Shown: positions 53,262 through 63,613, numbered from the stretch's first letter. The stretch is DNA of 64,000 bases from Ruminococcaceae bacterium HV4-5-B5C (GCA_900184925.1 FXYJ02000005.1:124001-188000); one strand, 5' to 3'. A program made the numbers and translations. The notes: generated by a model not told the origin, from the sequence alone.

Positions 53262-55175
53262 TTATTTTTCTTTCGCTGGAAGTGCTTCGTCGGGTGCCGG
53301 CTTGGCATCCGTGGGATTATAATGGAATGGCATAATGGTCGAAGTAACGTTTTTGTGTTTTGAAAGCATCCTTTCGAAGAAGTACGTCGTCTGGCTGTGA
53401 AGCATGTTGTCATACCAGTGGTCAGTCACAAATTTTACAATGATCACCGAGACAAATTCGCCGTGCTTCAGTTTTGCTTCCCTTGCCCAGATGTAATCGT
53501 CAAACGGCTTCATAATGTCTCGGTAAGGCGTCAGGACGATCTCCAGCGGAACCGGAATCTGAAGGCTGTCCCACTGTTTCCGAAGCTCGGCCGCGTGTTC
53601 CGGGTGTCGGCAGATATGCAAAACGGTCGTGTTGTTTGAGATCGTCTTTGCATAGTTGAGCGATTTGAGCAGCGACTTGTTCACGGACTGCATCAGGACA
53701 ATGCACTGGCTGTCGCCTATGGCGGTGTCGCTGTGATAATTCTGAAAATCATTCAGTTCCAGCTGCTTACCGGCATAGGAATAATGGCGGTTGACATAAA
53801 TCATGAAGGCCATCAGGATCGGGATCGCGAGAATGATCATCCAGGCGCCTTCCACGAATTTGTTGGCGATGATGACGCCGGTGTCGACAAGCGTCATAAA
53901 CGCGCCGATACCGTTAATCCAGATCTTGTACCTCCAACCTTTTTCCTTCGTACGGAGCCAGAAACGTACCATACCGTATTGGCAGAGCGTGAAGGAGATG
54001 AAAACACCGATCGTATAAAGCGGGATCATGCGGTGAGTATCGGCGCCGAACCCGATGATGAGCAGGCTTGCAACAATGAAAATAAACATAATGCCGTTGG
54101 AGAAGCTCAGCTTCGTGCCGCGGTGCCCAAACTGACGGGGCACAAAGTTGTCGTGTGCGAGAATATAGAGAAGCACCGGCAGACCGCTGTAAGCGGTATT
54201 GGCCGCCAGAATCAGGATCAGGGCCGTGAACAGCTGGATGACGTAATACATAAAGGAAAACCACGTATTGCTGAAAACGGCGCTCGCAACCTGAGAAATC
54301 ACGGTGACATTTTTCAGCGGCATTACATGCAGGGCAGACTCGAGCAGAATGGAGCCGCCGAACAGAAAGATGTTGACGCCGCCGAGCATGTAGAGAACCA
54401 TTTTTGCGTTATGCTGCGAAGGGGACTTGAATGAGGGGACAGCGTTTGAAACCGCTTCCACGCCCGTCAGAGCCGTACAGCCGGAAGAGAACGCATGCAG
54501 AAGCAGCGCAAGCGAAAGTCCGGCGGCGGAGGCGGAAAAGTCCTGTGTGACGGCATTGGGGTTAAAGGCCGGATAGGTCAGCGGCGAAATGGAATGCATG
54601 GCAAAGCGGGAGAGCCCCACAATAATCATGATACCCATGGAGAAGATAAAAATATAGGTCGGAATTCCGAAAATTCTGGCGGATTCCCGGATGCCGCGCA
54701 GGTTGCCGATTGTGATGAGCGCAACAAAAATCAGCGCGATGAGCACTCTGTGTTCGATCAGAGCGGGGAAAGCCGAAGTGATGGCGGCAGTCGCAGAGGA
54801 TACACTGACGGCCACCGTCATGATATAGTCCATGATGAGAGAAGTAGCGACGATGAGAGAGGGGTATTTCCCGAGGTTTTCTTTTGTCACGCTGTAGGCG
54901 CCTCCGCCGAGCGGATAATGATCGATCACCTGAGAATAGGAGATAATCAGCACAACCAGCAGCAAAAGAATAGGAAGCGTGACGAGAGGGGCAACGCCGA
55001 AAGCGCCAAGTCCCACAACCGGGGTCAGGACGAGCAGAATTTCTTCGCCCGCATAGGCAACAGAAGAGACTGCGTCGCTGGCCATGACGGGAAGTCCCCA
55101 CGCTTTCGAAAGCTTTTCACTTGCAATGTCGCTGTTTTTGAGCGGCTTTCCAAGAATGAGATCCTTTATTTTCAT
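53262..55175 (-). CDS. kimA: KimA-like APC-superfamily potassium importer
   Basis: A 637-residue transporter with twelve or so spans and a cytoplasmic C-terminal domain. It aligns by eye with KimA (YdaO): GKPLKNSDIASEKLSK, ASDAVSSVAYAGEEILLVL, HYPLGGGAYSVTKENLGKYP, FSSGCTALTGVEAVSNAVP and IPLYTIGVFISFTLCQYGM. The C-terminal 180 residues resemble a universal-stress-like domain. KimA is a proton-coupled K+ importer inhibited by cyclic di-AMP. I do not see a cyclic-di-AMP riboswitch in the short leader. Start ATG 55175 has GGAG eight bases upstream. Confidence 0.85.
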   Translation of the reverse strand: MKIKDLILGKPLKNSDIASEKLSKAWGLPVMASDAVSSVAYAGEEILLVLTPVVGLGAFGVAPLVTLPILLLLVVLIISYSQVIDHYPLGGGAYSVTKENLGKYPSLIVATSLIMDYIMTVAVSVSSATAAITSAFPALIEHRVLIALIFVALITIGNLRGIRESARIFGIPTYIFIFSMGIMIIVGLSRFAMHSISPLTYPAFNPNAVTQDFSASAAGLSLALLLHAFSSGCTALTGVEAVSNAVPSFKSPSQHNAKMVLYMLGGVNIFLFGGSILLESALHVMPLKNVTVISQVASAVFSNTWFSFMYYVIQLFTALILILAANTAYSGLPVLLYILAHDNFVPRQFGHRGTKLSFSNGIMFIFIVASLLIIGFGADTHRMIPLYTIGVFISFTLCQYGMVRFWLRTKEKGWRYKIWINGIGAFMTLVDTGVIIANKFVEGAWMIILAIPILMAFMIYVNRHYSYAGKQLELNDFQNYHSDTAIGDSQCIVLMQSVNKSLLKSLNYAKTISNNTTVLHICRHPEHAAELRKQWDSLQIPVPLEIVLTPYRDIMKPFDDYIWAREAKLKHGEFVSVIIVKFVTDHWYDNMLHSQTTYFFERMLSKHKNVTSTIMPFHYNPTDAKPAPDEALPAKEK

Positions 55176-55509
55176 TAACAACGCTCCGATCCGAATCATT
55201 AAGCTAGGATATTATAGCATTCGGCGTGTGACTTTTCAAATTGTGAATGCTTTGACAAGGTCAGCAAAGAGCCAATGAAGACAATAAACCAGTATTCCAA
55301 GGGCAAGCAGCATGATTATCGTCTGATTCCTTGCAATAGCGTTTCATTTCGGCAGTTTGCATTCCATTACGATACGAAATTTATGCACGATGGCTCGAAA
55401 CAAGGGCTGCGGCCTTCCTCCCACGTGTGTTGACAAAACGAATCGGGATGATAAGATGGGGTTATTATTCCACTTGACCGTCAAAGGCAGGTGCAGGGGG
55501 GCAGTGAAA
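55176..55509. other. Divergent region between KimA-like and VOC genes
   Basis: It holds the minus-strand promoter at 55211-55239. No riboswitch-like fold recognised and no other gene seen. Confidence 0.45.
55211..55239 (-). promoter_or_regulatory. Promoter of the KimA-like gene
   Basis: Minus strand TTGAAA (55239-55234), 17-bp spacer, TATAAT (55216-55211), giving a leader of about 30 nt. Confidence 0.7.
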
Positions 55510-55893
55510 TTGAACATCAAAATTGAACATGCCGCGGTTTACGCGGCGGATCTCGAGAGAACCAGGGAATTTTACGCGGCGTTTTTCGAGGCGAAAAGCG
55601 GCCCTCTTTACCGCAATGAAAAGGGATTTTCCAGTCGATTTCTCACGTTTGAAAGCGGAGCGCGTCTTGAGGTGATGCACCGCGACGGATCCTGCCCGGA
55701 TGCATGCGGAGAAAGAAACGGCTGGAGCCACATCGCCTTTTCAGTGGGCTCAAAGGAAAATGTCATTTCGCTGACGAAGAAGATCGCGGCCGCGGGTTAC
55801 CCGCTTTACAGCGGGCCGCGTGAAACGGGCGACGGCTATTTCGAAAGTTGTGTCGGCGATCCGGATGGAAACCGTGTCGAGATTACCGTCTGA
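55510..55893 (+). CDS. VOC/glyoxalase-family protein
   Basis: A 127-residue vicinal-oxygen-chelate protein with two beta-alpha-beta-beta-beta modules. Metal-ligand positions are His in IEHAAVYAADLERTREFY, Glu in ARLEVMHRD, His in GWSHIAFSVGS and Glu in the final GNRVEITV. It could be a lactoylglutathione-lyase-like or resistance enzyme; the substrate is unknown. TTG 55510 with GGGGGG eight bases upstream is preferred; GTG 55504 is too close to that site. Confidence 0.8.
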   Translation: MNIKIEHAAVYAADLERTREFYAAFFEAKSGPLYRNEKGFSSRFLTFESGARLEVMHRDGSCPDACGERNGWSHIAFSVGSKENVISLTKKIAAAGYPLYSGPRETGDGYFESCVGDPDGNRVEITV

Positions 55894-56032
55894 CTGATCC
55901 TGTATTTTGAAGCACTTAGGTTAGAGAATTCTGAATCCGGCGTATTACTGCTTTCATTTAATATAGGAAGACTTGTGCGCAGCTGCTGATCTGAAAACCA
56001 AGGGTAAGTTCTGCTGACCGCAAAGAAAACAA

Positions 56033-56064
56033 GAGGGCGCGCCCACAAACATGGGTGCGCCCTC
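56033..56064 (-). terminator. Terminator of the surface-protein gene
   Basis: Arms gagggcgcgccca and tgggtgcgccctc (one mismatch), followed on the minus strand by ttgttttcttt. Confidence 0.7.
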
Positions 56065-56085
56065 AGTCGTTGGAACGTTTAGGTG

Positions 56086-59000
56086 TCAGTCAGAGGTTTT
56101 GCGCCTGAAGCGGCATTTGATCTTTCGTCTTGCCACAACAAATCCCGCGGCAGAGCCCGTGCCGATCAGTACGAGAGGCAGGAACGGAGTACCGCTTCCG
56201 GAGCCTGTCTTCGGGTTTGGAACCGGAGAGCCGTTCGAAGATTCCACGAGCTGCGCAATGGCATACTCACTGAAATGGGTTGTGGTAAAGACCAGATAAT
56301 TATTCTGCACCGTGGCGTTCATATCGGTCAGTGTCTTATCGGTCTTATTATACCAGTAGACGTGCAAATTGCCGCTCATGCCGGCGGGAATCGGGATACG
56401 CACCGTAACTGAGCCGCCTGTCGGCTCGATCGGGTTTCCGTTCTGGTCAAGCAACTGCAGGTCGTAGACGAGAAGCTTTGAGAACGGGCTGTGAAACGCG
56501 CTGCCTTTTAACAGGTTCCCAATGACGGTGTTATCTGCGTCCTGCTGCGGAACCGCGGTGATGCGAAGGGAGACGGAGGTGACGCCGGAAGGTAGGGTGA
56601 TGTTGGAGAGGTCAGCCGAGGCGTTCGCACTGTTGTCAGCAACCGTTGCGGGAAGGACCGCGACGGTCGCCGTCGCCGAACGGCTTTGGTCGAACTGGGA
56701 GACGGCTTTTACCGTGAGTGATTTAGCTGTTTCGTCTGCGGCAACGGTGAGTGTTCCGCTGCCGTCGATTTTCGTCCGGGCGCTGCTGTTGCCTGTCACC
56801 AGCCATTGGACGGTTTTGTCGGCATTTCCGGTCGTGATGACCTGTGCTGTGAATTTCTGCGAATGCCCCTGTATCACGGAGGCGGAAGAAGGAGAGGCCG
56901 AGACAGAAACAACTGTCGGTGCCGACGCGGGTCTCGCCGCAGTGACTGTGTAAGTGGTAACGGTCGTTTTGTCCTGCGCTGTTACAACCACTTTGATATC
57001 GGTGTTTGCCCCTGGGGTTAGTGAGACCGTGAAAGGTGTACCGCTTATGGCAGCCTGACCGTTCACCGTAATGGAAGCCCACGGGTCGTTTGCCGTCGGC
57101 GTAACGGTGAGGCTTGAAGCATCTTTGCTTACCGTCACGGCGTAACCGGTTCGGTCCTTGCTGAACTGCGGGTCGAGCGTGCCAGAACCGCCCTGAAGGG
57201 CGCTCAGCGATGCGTCTGAGCTGCATCCCTCGCCGATTGCGTTCAGAACGGGAAACCCGCTGTTTTGCCCGGAAAGGAACTTCCAGAGGGCTTCGTCGGC
57301 TGTTGTACGGCCGCCGTTTAACGTCTGCACAAATGTCGGTGATGCATTCGCATTTTTCATGGCTGCGGCGGAGAGTCCCTGTGTACCGCTGTCCGTTCCT
57401 TCGCCGATGCCCTTCATGAGGCTTGCTGCGCGGAGGGTATCGCCGGGTTTCTGGGCCGCGTCCTGCGACCAGTAGGAGTTTGTTACGGATGGGTCTGCAT
57501 TCAGACCGGCAATGCCGCCCATGGAGGAGGTAGCAGTGCTGGTGAGGCTGCCTGTTGCGTAGCAGTTGGCAATACTTGCGATATTGACACCGGTAATGCC
57601 GCCGATTTTGGTTTCATCTTGCGGGTCGGAGGAATCGCCGCCCGTCAGGTTGGCAGCCGAGTAGCAGTTTGCGATCGATCCGCCGTTTTGACCGGCAATG
57701 CCTCCGATCATGCAATTGCCGCTGCCTGTCAGGGTGCCGCGCGCGTAGCAGTTTACAATGCTGCAGCTGGGTCCGCCTATGCAGGCCGCGGTGATGCCGC
57801 CGACCGTGTGCCCGGCGGACAGATTACCGGTGGAATAGCAGTTGCTGATTGATCCAATGTCTACGCCGACGATGCCGCCGACAGTGGCGGAACCGGTAAA
57901 ATTGCCGGTGAAACAGCTTCCGCTGATCTGCCCGACATTCTGCGCGGCAATGCCGCCGCCGAGGCTACTTTGTCCTACGACGGAAATGGAAGAGCGTGAG
58001 TTGGATACCACCTGCTCATTGCTGCCACAGATTCCGCCAATACTGCTATCGGTGCCCGAGCTGACTGTTCCGGAGGCGGAGCAGTTTTCAATTGTGCCAA
58101 AGTTGGCCATGGCGAGAACTCCGAAATTTGCTTCGCTGGCGAATGCCCTGGCGTCGACGGAGAGATTTCTGACAATGCCGGAAGCGGTCGCGCTGTGCGG
58201 GTCGCCAATCAAATAAAACAGTCCCCAATTGGTGACAGTCGGATCGGCCTGCGTACCTGTCGTCAGCCCTGTGATATGGTGTCCGCCGCCGTCGAAAGTA
58301 CCGCAGAAACCGTTGGTGTCAGTTCCAATCGGCGTCCAGTCGCGTCCGCTCAGGTCAATGTCCCCGGTCAGCCGAAAGGAAACCCCGGTAAACGTGTTCC
58401 CGCTGCTGACCTGCTGCGCCAGACGGGCAAGCTGCCCCACAGTTGAGATCAGGTAGGGATCCGAGGAGGAGCCGCTTCCTCCTCCGAACCCGGAGGCCAC
58501 GAAGCCGGTGTCCTGCCAGTTTGGTCTCTGCCAGGTAACAAACAGCCTGTAATCGTTTGAGCTATCGCTCCCGTCGGAAGCAAAGACGGAGACCGTAACC
58601 GTCTGGCCCGTCCCAGGGGTCAGGCTGACGGTAGCTTTTCCGCCGACAAGGTCGTTGCCGTTCACCTGTACCGTTTCGCCCGCGATGGCTGCCGTAGGAG
58701 TGAGAGTGACACTTGACGTATTCATCGGCATTGTGAGAGTATAAACTTCCCTTTGAGGGGTAAAAGTCGGCGAGAGTGTTCCAGTGCTGCAGGAAAGATC
58801 GCTCAGAGCCGGGTTTTCTTGCTGCAGTTTCGTCACGGTCAGGTTATAGGTAATCTGCGTGACATTGTCCTGCGCTGTTACCACTATCTTGAACGTCCTA
58901 GGTTCACCTATTCTCATCGTGAACGTTGAGGAGGCCTGACCGCTCGTAACGTCTTTACCCTCTACCGTGATATGAGCGTTGCTCTGTGTGGTTGTGGGAG

Positions 59001-60648
59001 TAATCGAAAAATTGCCGGTATTCCACGGGAGGGTGGCTGTGTAGTTGTAGGTGTCCGGATCAACAGGAGAGGAGAGTTTTCCGCCGCCGCTGATGGTCAG
59101 GTCTTTAAGTGTGGCGTCGTTGGAACTGTTTCTCGCTACTCTGGCAGTAATTGTATAGAGCTGGGTCAATCCGTTCTGCGCCGTCACTTTGATCCAGATG
59201 AAATTGGACCCCGGTTGGAGGCTTACCGTCGCGCTGCCGCTGGAAAGGCTTTTGCCGTTCACCGTTACGGAAGATGCGGCGGTGCGGGCGGTTGGCGTAA
59301 CAGTCACACTGGCACTGCTCCCGGCGTCTGCCGTATAGTTCTGTGTATCCGGGCTGAATGAGGGGGAAAGGGAGAGACTGCCAACCGACAGTCCGCTGAG
59401 ACCGGTGTCGCCGTTCAGAGGAACGAAAACGGGGTATCCGCCGTTGACGTTCCCGGAATCCTCCTGCCATGCGCCCCAGCCGGACAGACCGGACGCATTG
59501 CTGTTCAATGTATTGACAAGAGAGCTTTTCTTCATATCCTGAGCAGTCATCATTTGATCCGACTCCGGGGTGGACTGGCCGCGGCCGTTGCTGTATTTTA
59601 CCGTCCCGCCGGAGATATCGCTGCGCCAGTAATTGTCGTGCTCATTACCGTAGCTTTGCTGGTGCCCCACAATTCCGCCGTACCCGCTTAACCCGGAAAC
59701 GTTGACGGAGGCTGCCGCACAGTAGCAGTTGACGATGTTTTGCGTATTGTCTCCGGCAATGCCGCCGATATTATTCTTGGAAGGATCGCCGGTAAAGGAA
59801 ATGGCGCCGGTGAAGTAGCTGTTGATAACTGAATAGTTGTTGATGCCGACAATGCCGCCGACCGCATTGTCGGTTTCGGAATCCTGGCTGTTCCTGATTC
59901 CGCCGCTGATACTGCCGGTCGCAGAGCAGTTCCGGATGATGTAGTAGCTCTGTCCGGCAATACCGCCGACATGGCCGTTGTCCCCGCTGACGCTTACGGC
60001 GGACGTGCAGTTGTCAGCAGACGCGCCCAGAGTACCGAAAAGGCCGCCTGTGTCCTGACCCAGATTTGTGACCTGCCCGGACGCATGGCAGTTTTTCAGA
60101 GTGGCGGAGCCGTACATATAACCCACCAAACTTCCTGCTGCAGCGCAGTTGGAGGCACAGGTAACGGAAGCGTCCTTCAGTGTGAGATTGGAGAGAGAAC
60201 CGTTATCCCAGTAACCGAACAGACCTGCGTAATCCAGCGAGGCCGGATCGGAGGATGTTCCGATGGTTAAGCCGGAAATGGTGTGCCCGCCGCCGTCAAA
60301 ATTTCCCTTGAAAAAGTGTAAGACACTGGCGTCACCGATCGGAGTCCACTGGTGGGCGCTCAGGTCAAGGTCTGCGGTGAGCAGAAAACACTGGTCCTTG
60401 TAATTGGTGCCGTTGTTGGTTGTACTTGAAAGGCAGGCAAGCTGCTCTGCCGTCGCGATCCGGTAGGGGTTGCCTTCACTGCCGTCACCGCCTGCGTAGC
60501 CGTCAGCGGCGTAATTCACCCAATTGCCGCCTGAAGAGGCCAGCGCGTTCAGCGGCATGGCAAACGTCATGGCCAAAACCGCAAAAGACGTAATTACGGA
60601 GATTGCTTTTTTGAGCATCCCTGTTCTGGGGCTTCTGAAATGTTTCAT
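56086..60648 (-). CDS. Large cell-wall-anchored protein with GLUG and cadherin-like repeats
   Basis: A 1520-residue secreted protein. The signal peptide ends near LNALAS. Two large blocks (about 40-400 and 700-1100) consist of GLUG-type beta-helix repeats (NCYSTGNLSAGHTVGGIT and similar). Four cadherin-like beta-sandwich modules of about 90 residues follow the pattern LxxLxxSxG-TLSPxF-xxxYTxTV: three lie between the blocks and one after the second. A bacterial Ig-like domain (about 1255-1345) and a linker follow. The C-terminus is a sorting signal: NPKTG near 1478, a hydrophobic span and a basic tail (RRKIKCRFRRK). It is probably an adhesin or polysaccharide-binding surface protein. AAGGAG precedes ATG 60648. 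Confidence 0.88.
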   Translation of the reverse strand: MKHFRSPRTGMLKKAISVITSFAVLAMTFAMPLNALASSGGNWVNYAADGYAGGDGSEGNPYRIATAEQLACLSSTTNNGTNYKDQCFLLTADLDLSAHQWTPIGDASVLHFFKGNFDGGGHTISGLTIGTSSDPASLDYAGLFGYWDNGSLSNLTLKDASVTCASNCAAAGSLVGYMYGSATLKNCHASGQVTNLGQDTGGLFGTLGASADNCTSAVSVSGDNGHVGGIAGQSYYIIRNCSATGSISGGIRNSQDSETDNAVGGIVGINNYSVINSYFTGAISFTGDPSKNNIGGIAGDNTQNIVNCYCAAASVNVSGLSGYGGIVGHQQSYGNEHDNYWRSDISGGTVKYSNGRGQSTPESDQMMTAQDMKKSSLVNTLNSNASGLSGWGAWQEDSGNVNGGYPVFVPLNGDTGLSGLSVGSLSLSPSFSPDTQNYTADAGSSASVTVTPTARTAASSVTVNGKSLSSGSATVSLQPGSNFIWIKVTAQNGLTQLYTITARVARNSSNDATLKDLTISGGGKLSSPVDPDTYNYTATLPWNTGNFSITPTTTQSNAHITVEGKDVTSGQASSTFTMRIGEPRTFKIVVTAQDNVTQITYNLTVTKLQQENPALSDLSCSTGTLSPTFTPQREVYTLTMPMNTSSVTLTPTAAIAGETVQVNGNDLVGGKATVSLTPGTGQTVTVSVFASDGSDSSNDYRLFVTWQRPNWQDTGFVASGFGGGSGSSSDPYLISTVGQLARLAQQVSSGNTFTGVSFRLTGDIDLSGRDWTPIGTDTNGFCGTFDGGGHHITGLTTGTQADPTVTNWGLFYLIGDPHSATASGIVRNLSVDARAFASEANFGVLAMANFGTIENCSASGTVSSGTDSSIGGICGSNEQVVSNSRSSISVVGQSSLGGGIAAQNVGQISGSCFTGNFTGSATVGGIVGVDIGSISNCYSTGNLSAGHTVGGITAACIGGPSCSIVNCYARGTLTGSGNCMIGGIAGQNGGSIANCYSAANLTGGDSSDPQDETKIGGITGVNIASIANCYATGSLTSTATSSMGGIAGLNADPSVTNSYWSQDAAQKPGDTLRAASLMKGIGEGTDSGTQGLSAAAMKNANASPTFVQTLNGGRTTADEALWKFLSGQNSGFPVLNAIGEGCSSDASLSALQGGSGTLDPQFSKDRTGYAVTVSKDASSLTVTPTANDPWASITVNGQAAISGTPFTVSLTPGANTDIKVVVTAQDKTTVTTYTVTAARPASAPTVVSVSASPSSASVIQGHSQKFTAQVITTGNADKTVQWLVTGNSSARTKIDGSGTLTVAADETAKSLTVKAVSQFDQSRSATATVAVLPATVADNSANASADLSNITLPSGVTSVSLRITAVPQQDADNTVIGNLLKGSAFHSPFSKLLVYDLQLLDQNGNPIEPTGGSVTVRIPIPAGMSGNLHVYWYNKTDKTLTDMNATVQNNYLVFTTTHFSEYAIAQLVESSNGSPVPNPKTGSGSGTPFLPLVLIGTGSAAGFVVARRKIKCRFRRKTSD

Positions 60649-60866
60649 TTTTCTTCGCTCCTTCTGCCGTTTCTGCGGGTTTGCTCCCCCGCCCGGAACG
60701 CTGCCCGCCGCCCTCTCTGCGGGCGTAAAATAGGGCACATTACCAGATCATACAAAAATTCTACATCCCTGCTCTGACAGGATTCTAACAAACAGCACGA
60801 AAAAGAAAAAATGCTGAAAAATCAGCGCTTTTCACAAATTATGAAAAAAGAATTTGCTGCATTACC

Positions 60867-61934
60867 TCACAGGTTCATGTCGTATTCCGCCTTCAGAGTT
60901 TGCCTGAGCCATTTTTCGTACTTTGCGGCCTCACTGTCCATTCCGGCGGCGCGCAGGGCTCCAAGATAAAGCTTCTGGTCGCTTTCTGTGTCCGGCGACA
61001 GACGCGCCAGCAGGCGAAGGGCCTCGAGACTGCGGGCCTCATCGGGTTGTTCCCTGTAAAACGCAAAAATCTTGCGCAAAGCGGACTTGAACCTCAGGCG
61101 CAGGTCTTCGCCGACCTCTTCGCTCCAGAGATATCCGCATCCGGCGAACAAATCCTTCCCGAAGGCTTCGCAGGCAGATTCAACCGCTCCGAAGGTTTCC
61201 GGGCTGCTGTTGCGAAAGCGGGCCAGAGCACTGTCGGCCTGAATGTAGTCACAGTCGGCTTCCGGCAGAAACAGGCCGTATTTATTGTCTGCATAGGTCA
61301 GCTTTACCGTACCGCTGCAGCCGGAGAAGATATTCCGAATCTTGCACACGGCGGTTTGCAGGATTGTCAGGGATTTTGCGCGTTCGTGGTCGGGCCACAG
61401 GTTTTCGAGGATCACGTCTTTGTTCACGAGGGAGTCGTGATGTACGAGCAGAAAGGCAAACAACTCTTCCGCCTTAATCCTTTCCCAGATGACCGGTGAG
61501 CCGTTCACCACGACTTCAAACTCGCCGAAGCAGCGGATCGTGAGTGTTCCGGGCCGCACCGTTTCAATCGGATCAAGTTGATTTTTTAGTCTCAGAGCCA
61601 TTTTTTGAAACCTCGCTCTGCTCAGAGGCTTCATGATATAGTCGAGCGCGTTGAGCTCAAACGCCGCCACGGCGTACTGGTTCCAGCCTGTGATAAAAAC
61701 TATTTTCAGTTCCGGATACTTTTCGAGCAGCTTTTCCGCCAGTGTCAGGCCGTCCATTCCGGGCAGTTCAATGTCGATGAATGCCGCCTGCGGCAGGACC
61801 CGGTCGGCTTCCCGCAGAGCTTCCGCAGCGTCCCGGCAGCGGCTTTCCACACTCATGAAGCCGGTCTCCCGGATGCAGTCGCAGATTTCCTCCAGGTTAT
61901 ACCATTCGTCGTCAACCACGATTGTCCGGATCAT
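60867..61934 (-). CDS. Response regulator with SARP/BTAD-like output domain
   Basis: A 355-residue regulator. The receiver has Asp54 (AAFIDIELPGMDG) and LDYIMKPLSRARF. A winged-helix Trans_reg_C-like part (TIRCFGEFEVVVNGSPVIWE, LLVHHDSLVNKDVILENLWP) is followed by an alpha-helical BTAD-like domain (residues about 215-350). Such regulators are common in Firmicutes next to 7TM kinases. Its ATG overlaps the kinase stop by 4 nt. It lies just upstream of the large surface protein and is the obvious candidate to control it. Confidence 0.87.
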   Translation of the reverse strand: MIRTIVVDDEWYNLEEICDCIRETGFMSVESRCRDAAEALREADRVLPQAAFIDIELPGMDGLTLAEKLLEKYPELKIVFITGWNQYAVAAFELNALDYIMKPLSRARFQKMALRLKNQLDPIETVRPGTLTIRCFGEFEVVVNGSPVIWERIKAEELFAFLLVHHDSLVNKDVILENLWPDHERAKSLTILQTAVCKIRNIFSGCSGTVKLTYADNKYGLFLPEADCDYIQADSALARFRNSSPETFGAVESACEAFGKDLFAGCGYLWSEEVGEDLRLRFKSALRKIFAFYREQPDEARSLEALRLLARLSPDTESDQKLYLGALRAAGMDSEAAKYEKWLRQTLKAEYDMNL

Positions 61935-63613
61935 TGCAAATCCTCCCTTGCGGCTTTGCGGAGCGGGACGCGGAACGTGACGGATGTTCCGATCCCGCCT
62001 GTGACGCTCAGCCCCTCGCCGTAATATTTGAGCAGCCTTTTATGAATATTGATCATGCCGATGCCCTGCCTGTCGTCGCTGCCGGAAAGCAGGGAGGGAA
62101 TTCTTGCAGGCTCGATCCCAACGCCGTCGTCGATGATTTCAAAGCGTACAAAGCAACCCTCCGTCTGGGCGCGCAGGCAGACGGTGCCGCCGTCTTTTTT
62201 CGGCTGGACTCCGTGGCGCACGGCGTTTTCCACAAGGGGCTGAAGAACCAGCCTCGGCAGCTCCGTGTCCATGGGGGCGGCTACCTGCGCTGTGTAGCCG
62301 ATTCTTCCGCCGAAACGCGCCGTTACAATCTTCATATAGGTGTCGACAGCTTCAAGCTCATGAGACAGCGTGTCCATCGGTGAGGAATTCCCGATGCGGT
62401 AGCAGCTGATCAGGTATTCGCTCAAGCCGACAACAAGGTCCTTCGCAGTCTCGTCGTCTCTGGAGATCAGAGAGCAGATGGCACTCAGCGTGTTGTTGAT
62501 GAAATGGGGGCTGATCTGTGCCTGCAGAAACGACAGTTCGTTTGTTTCGGCCCGCTCATTTGCCGTTTTCGCGAGCTGTTTGAGCTGATTCTGATATTCT
62601 ACAAACAGGGTGATGTCCTTAATCTGCAGGATGTCGCCGACATGGATCCCGTTTCCGGAAGAAATGCCGGTGAGTTTCGCAGAATAATACCTGCTGTCGT
62701 TCCCAGCCGAACGGAAGCGTATTTCCGGGTTTTCCGGAGAAAGACCCCGGAATTCCTCATGGCATGCAATAAAGGAACGGAGCGTGCTTTCATCCGTCAA
62801 CTGCTTCATGTCGGGGTACTGCCGCAGAAAAGTTCCGTTGACGTCCGTGACGGTTCCGTCGCTGCTTACCAGCGCGATGCCGTCGTCGGAAAGCCGGTAG
62901 ACGGTTTCGGTCTCGATCGGTACCGTGCTGAAGAGATGGTAGCGGAACAGTCCGAACAGGTAGATCAGAGCCGTGATGATCATCAGAAACGAATAGTAAT
63001 CAATTCTCAGAAATGTGGAATTGGTGATGTTGAAATAGGTGCTGCCCCACGGGAGGACCGAAGCGATAATCAAAAGCAGGTAGCTTCCCCGGTACAGTTT
63101 GGCCGCACGGAGATATCCGCGTACGTACAGTGTGATGCATGCGGCTCCGATCACTGTGATTGCGGCGAGAATGACCAAAAACCCCGGTCCCTTATCGGAA
63201 ACAAGGACAGGAAAGTAGCCGTTGCTGACGAAATAATATTTCCGGATGTAGAGATGGAACGTGTCGTTCGTAAAGAAGACGAAGTAGTAGAATGCAGGGA
63301 AAACGAGAAGAAGATTGCGAATCAGGCGTTTATGCCGCGTTACCCGGGTATAATCAAGACACATCATCAGCCACAGGTAGGGGTGAAACGGCAGAAAGAG
63401 ATGGTCGGCGCCGTACCAGAAAAGCGCTGCTTCCATCGTGCCGGAGTTGAGTTCGCCGATGTAGGTGGCGTTCACAAGCATGATTGCAACGGTGAGAAAG
63501 ATAAAATATTGCGCACCGGGGAGAGCTTTCCATTTCCGGGCGTAGGCAATAAGAAAAAAGCCAAAGACGATGGAGGCGGCAAGAAGAACCGTCACACAGA
63601 TGCGCATTTGCAA
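61931..63613 (-). CDS. Sensor histidine kinase with 7TM N-terminus and PAS domain
   Basis: A 560-residue kinase: seven to eight hydrophobic segments (1-225) of the 7TM histidine-kinase type, then a PAS domain (about 235-345). The His_kinase motif has His370 (AQISPHFINNTLSAI), and the HATPase has LVENAVRHG, IIDDGVGIEP and GIGMINIHKRLLKYY. It phosphorylates the downstream BTAD-type regulator. A TTG start at 63613 is supported by GGAGGG nine bases upstream; an ATG two codons later is possible. Confidence 0.9.
   Translation of the reverse strand: MQMRICVTVLLAASIVFGFFLIAYARKWKALPGAQYFIFLTVAIMLVNATYIGELNSGTMEAALFWYGADHLFLPFHPYLWLMMCLDYTRVTRHKRLIRNLLLVFPAFYYFVFFTNDTFHLYIRKYYFVSNGYFPVLVSDKGPGFLVILAAITVIGAACITLYVRGYLRAAKLYRGSYLLLIIASVLPWGSTYFNITNSTFLRIDYYSFLMIITALIYLFGLFRYHLFSTVPIETETVYRLSDDGIALVSSDGTVTDVNGTFLRQYPDMKQLTDESTLRSFIACHEEFRGLSPENPEIRFRSAGNDSRYYSAKLTGISSGNGIHVGDILQIKDITLFVEYQNQLKQLAKTANERAETNELSFLQAQISPHFINNTLSAICSLISRDDETAKDLVVGLSEYLISCYRIGNSSPMDTLSHELEAVDTYMKIVTARFGGRIGYTAQVAAPMDTELPRLVLQPLVENAVRHGVQPKKDGGTVCLRAQTEGCFVRFEIIDDGVGIEPARIPSLLSGSDDRQGIGMINIHKRLLKYYGEGLSVTGGIGTSVTFRVPLRKAAREDLQ

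Noticed and set aside
55176..55356. Cyclic di-AMP (ydaO-type) riboswitch upstream of the KimA-like gene
   Set aside because: The promoter is only about 30 nt from the start of the gene and the conserved riboswitch segments are not visible.
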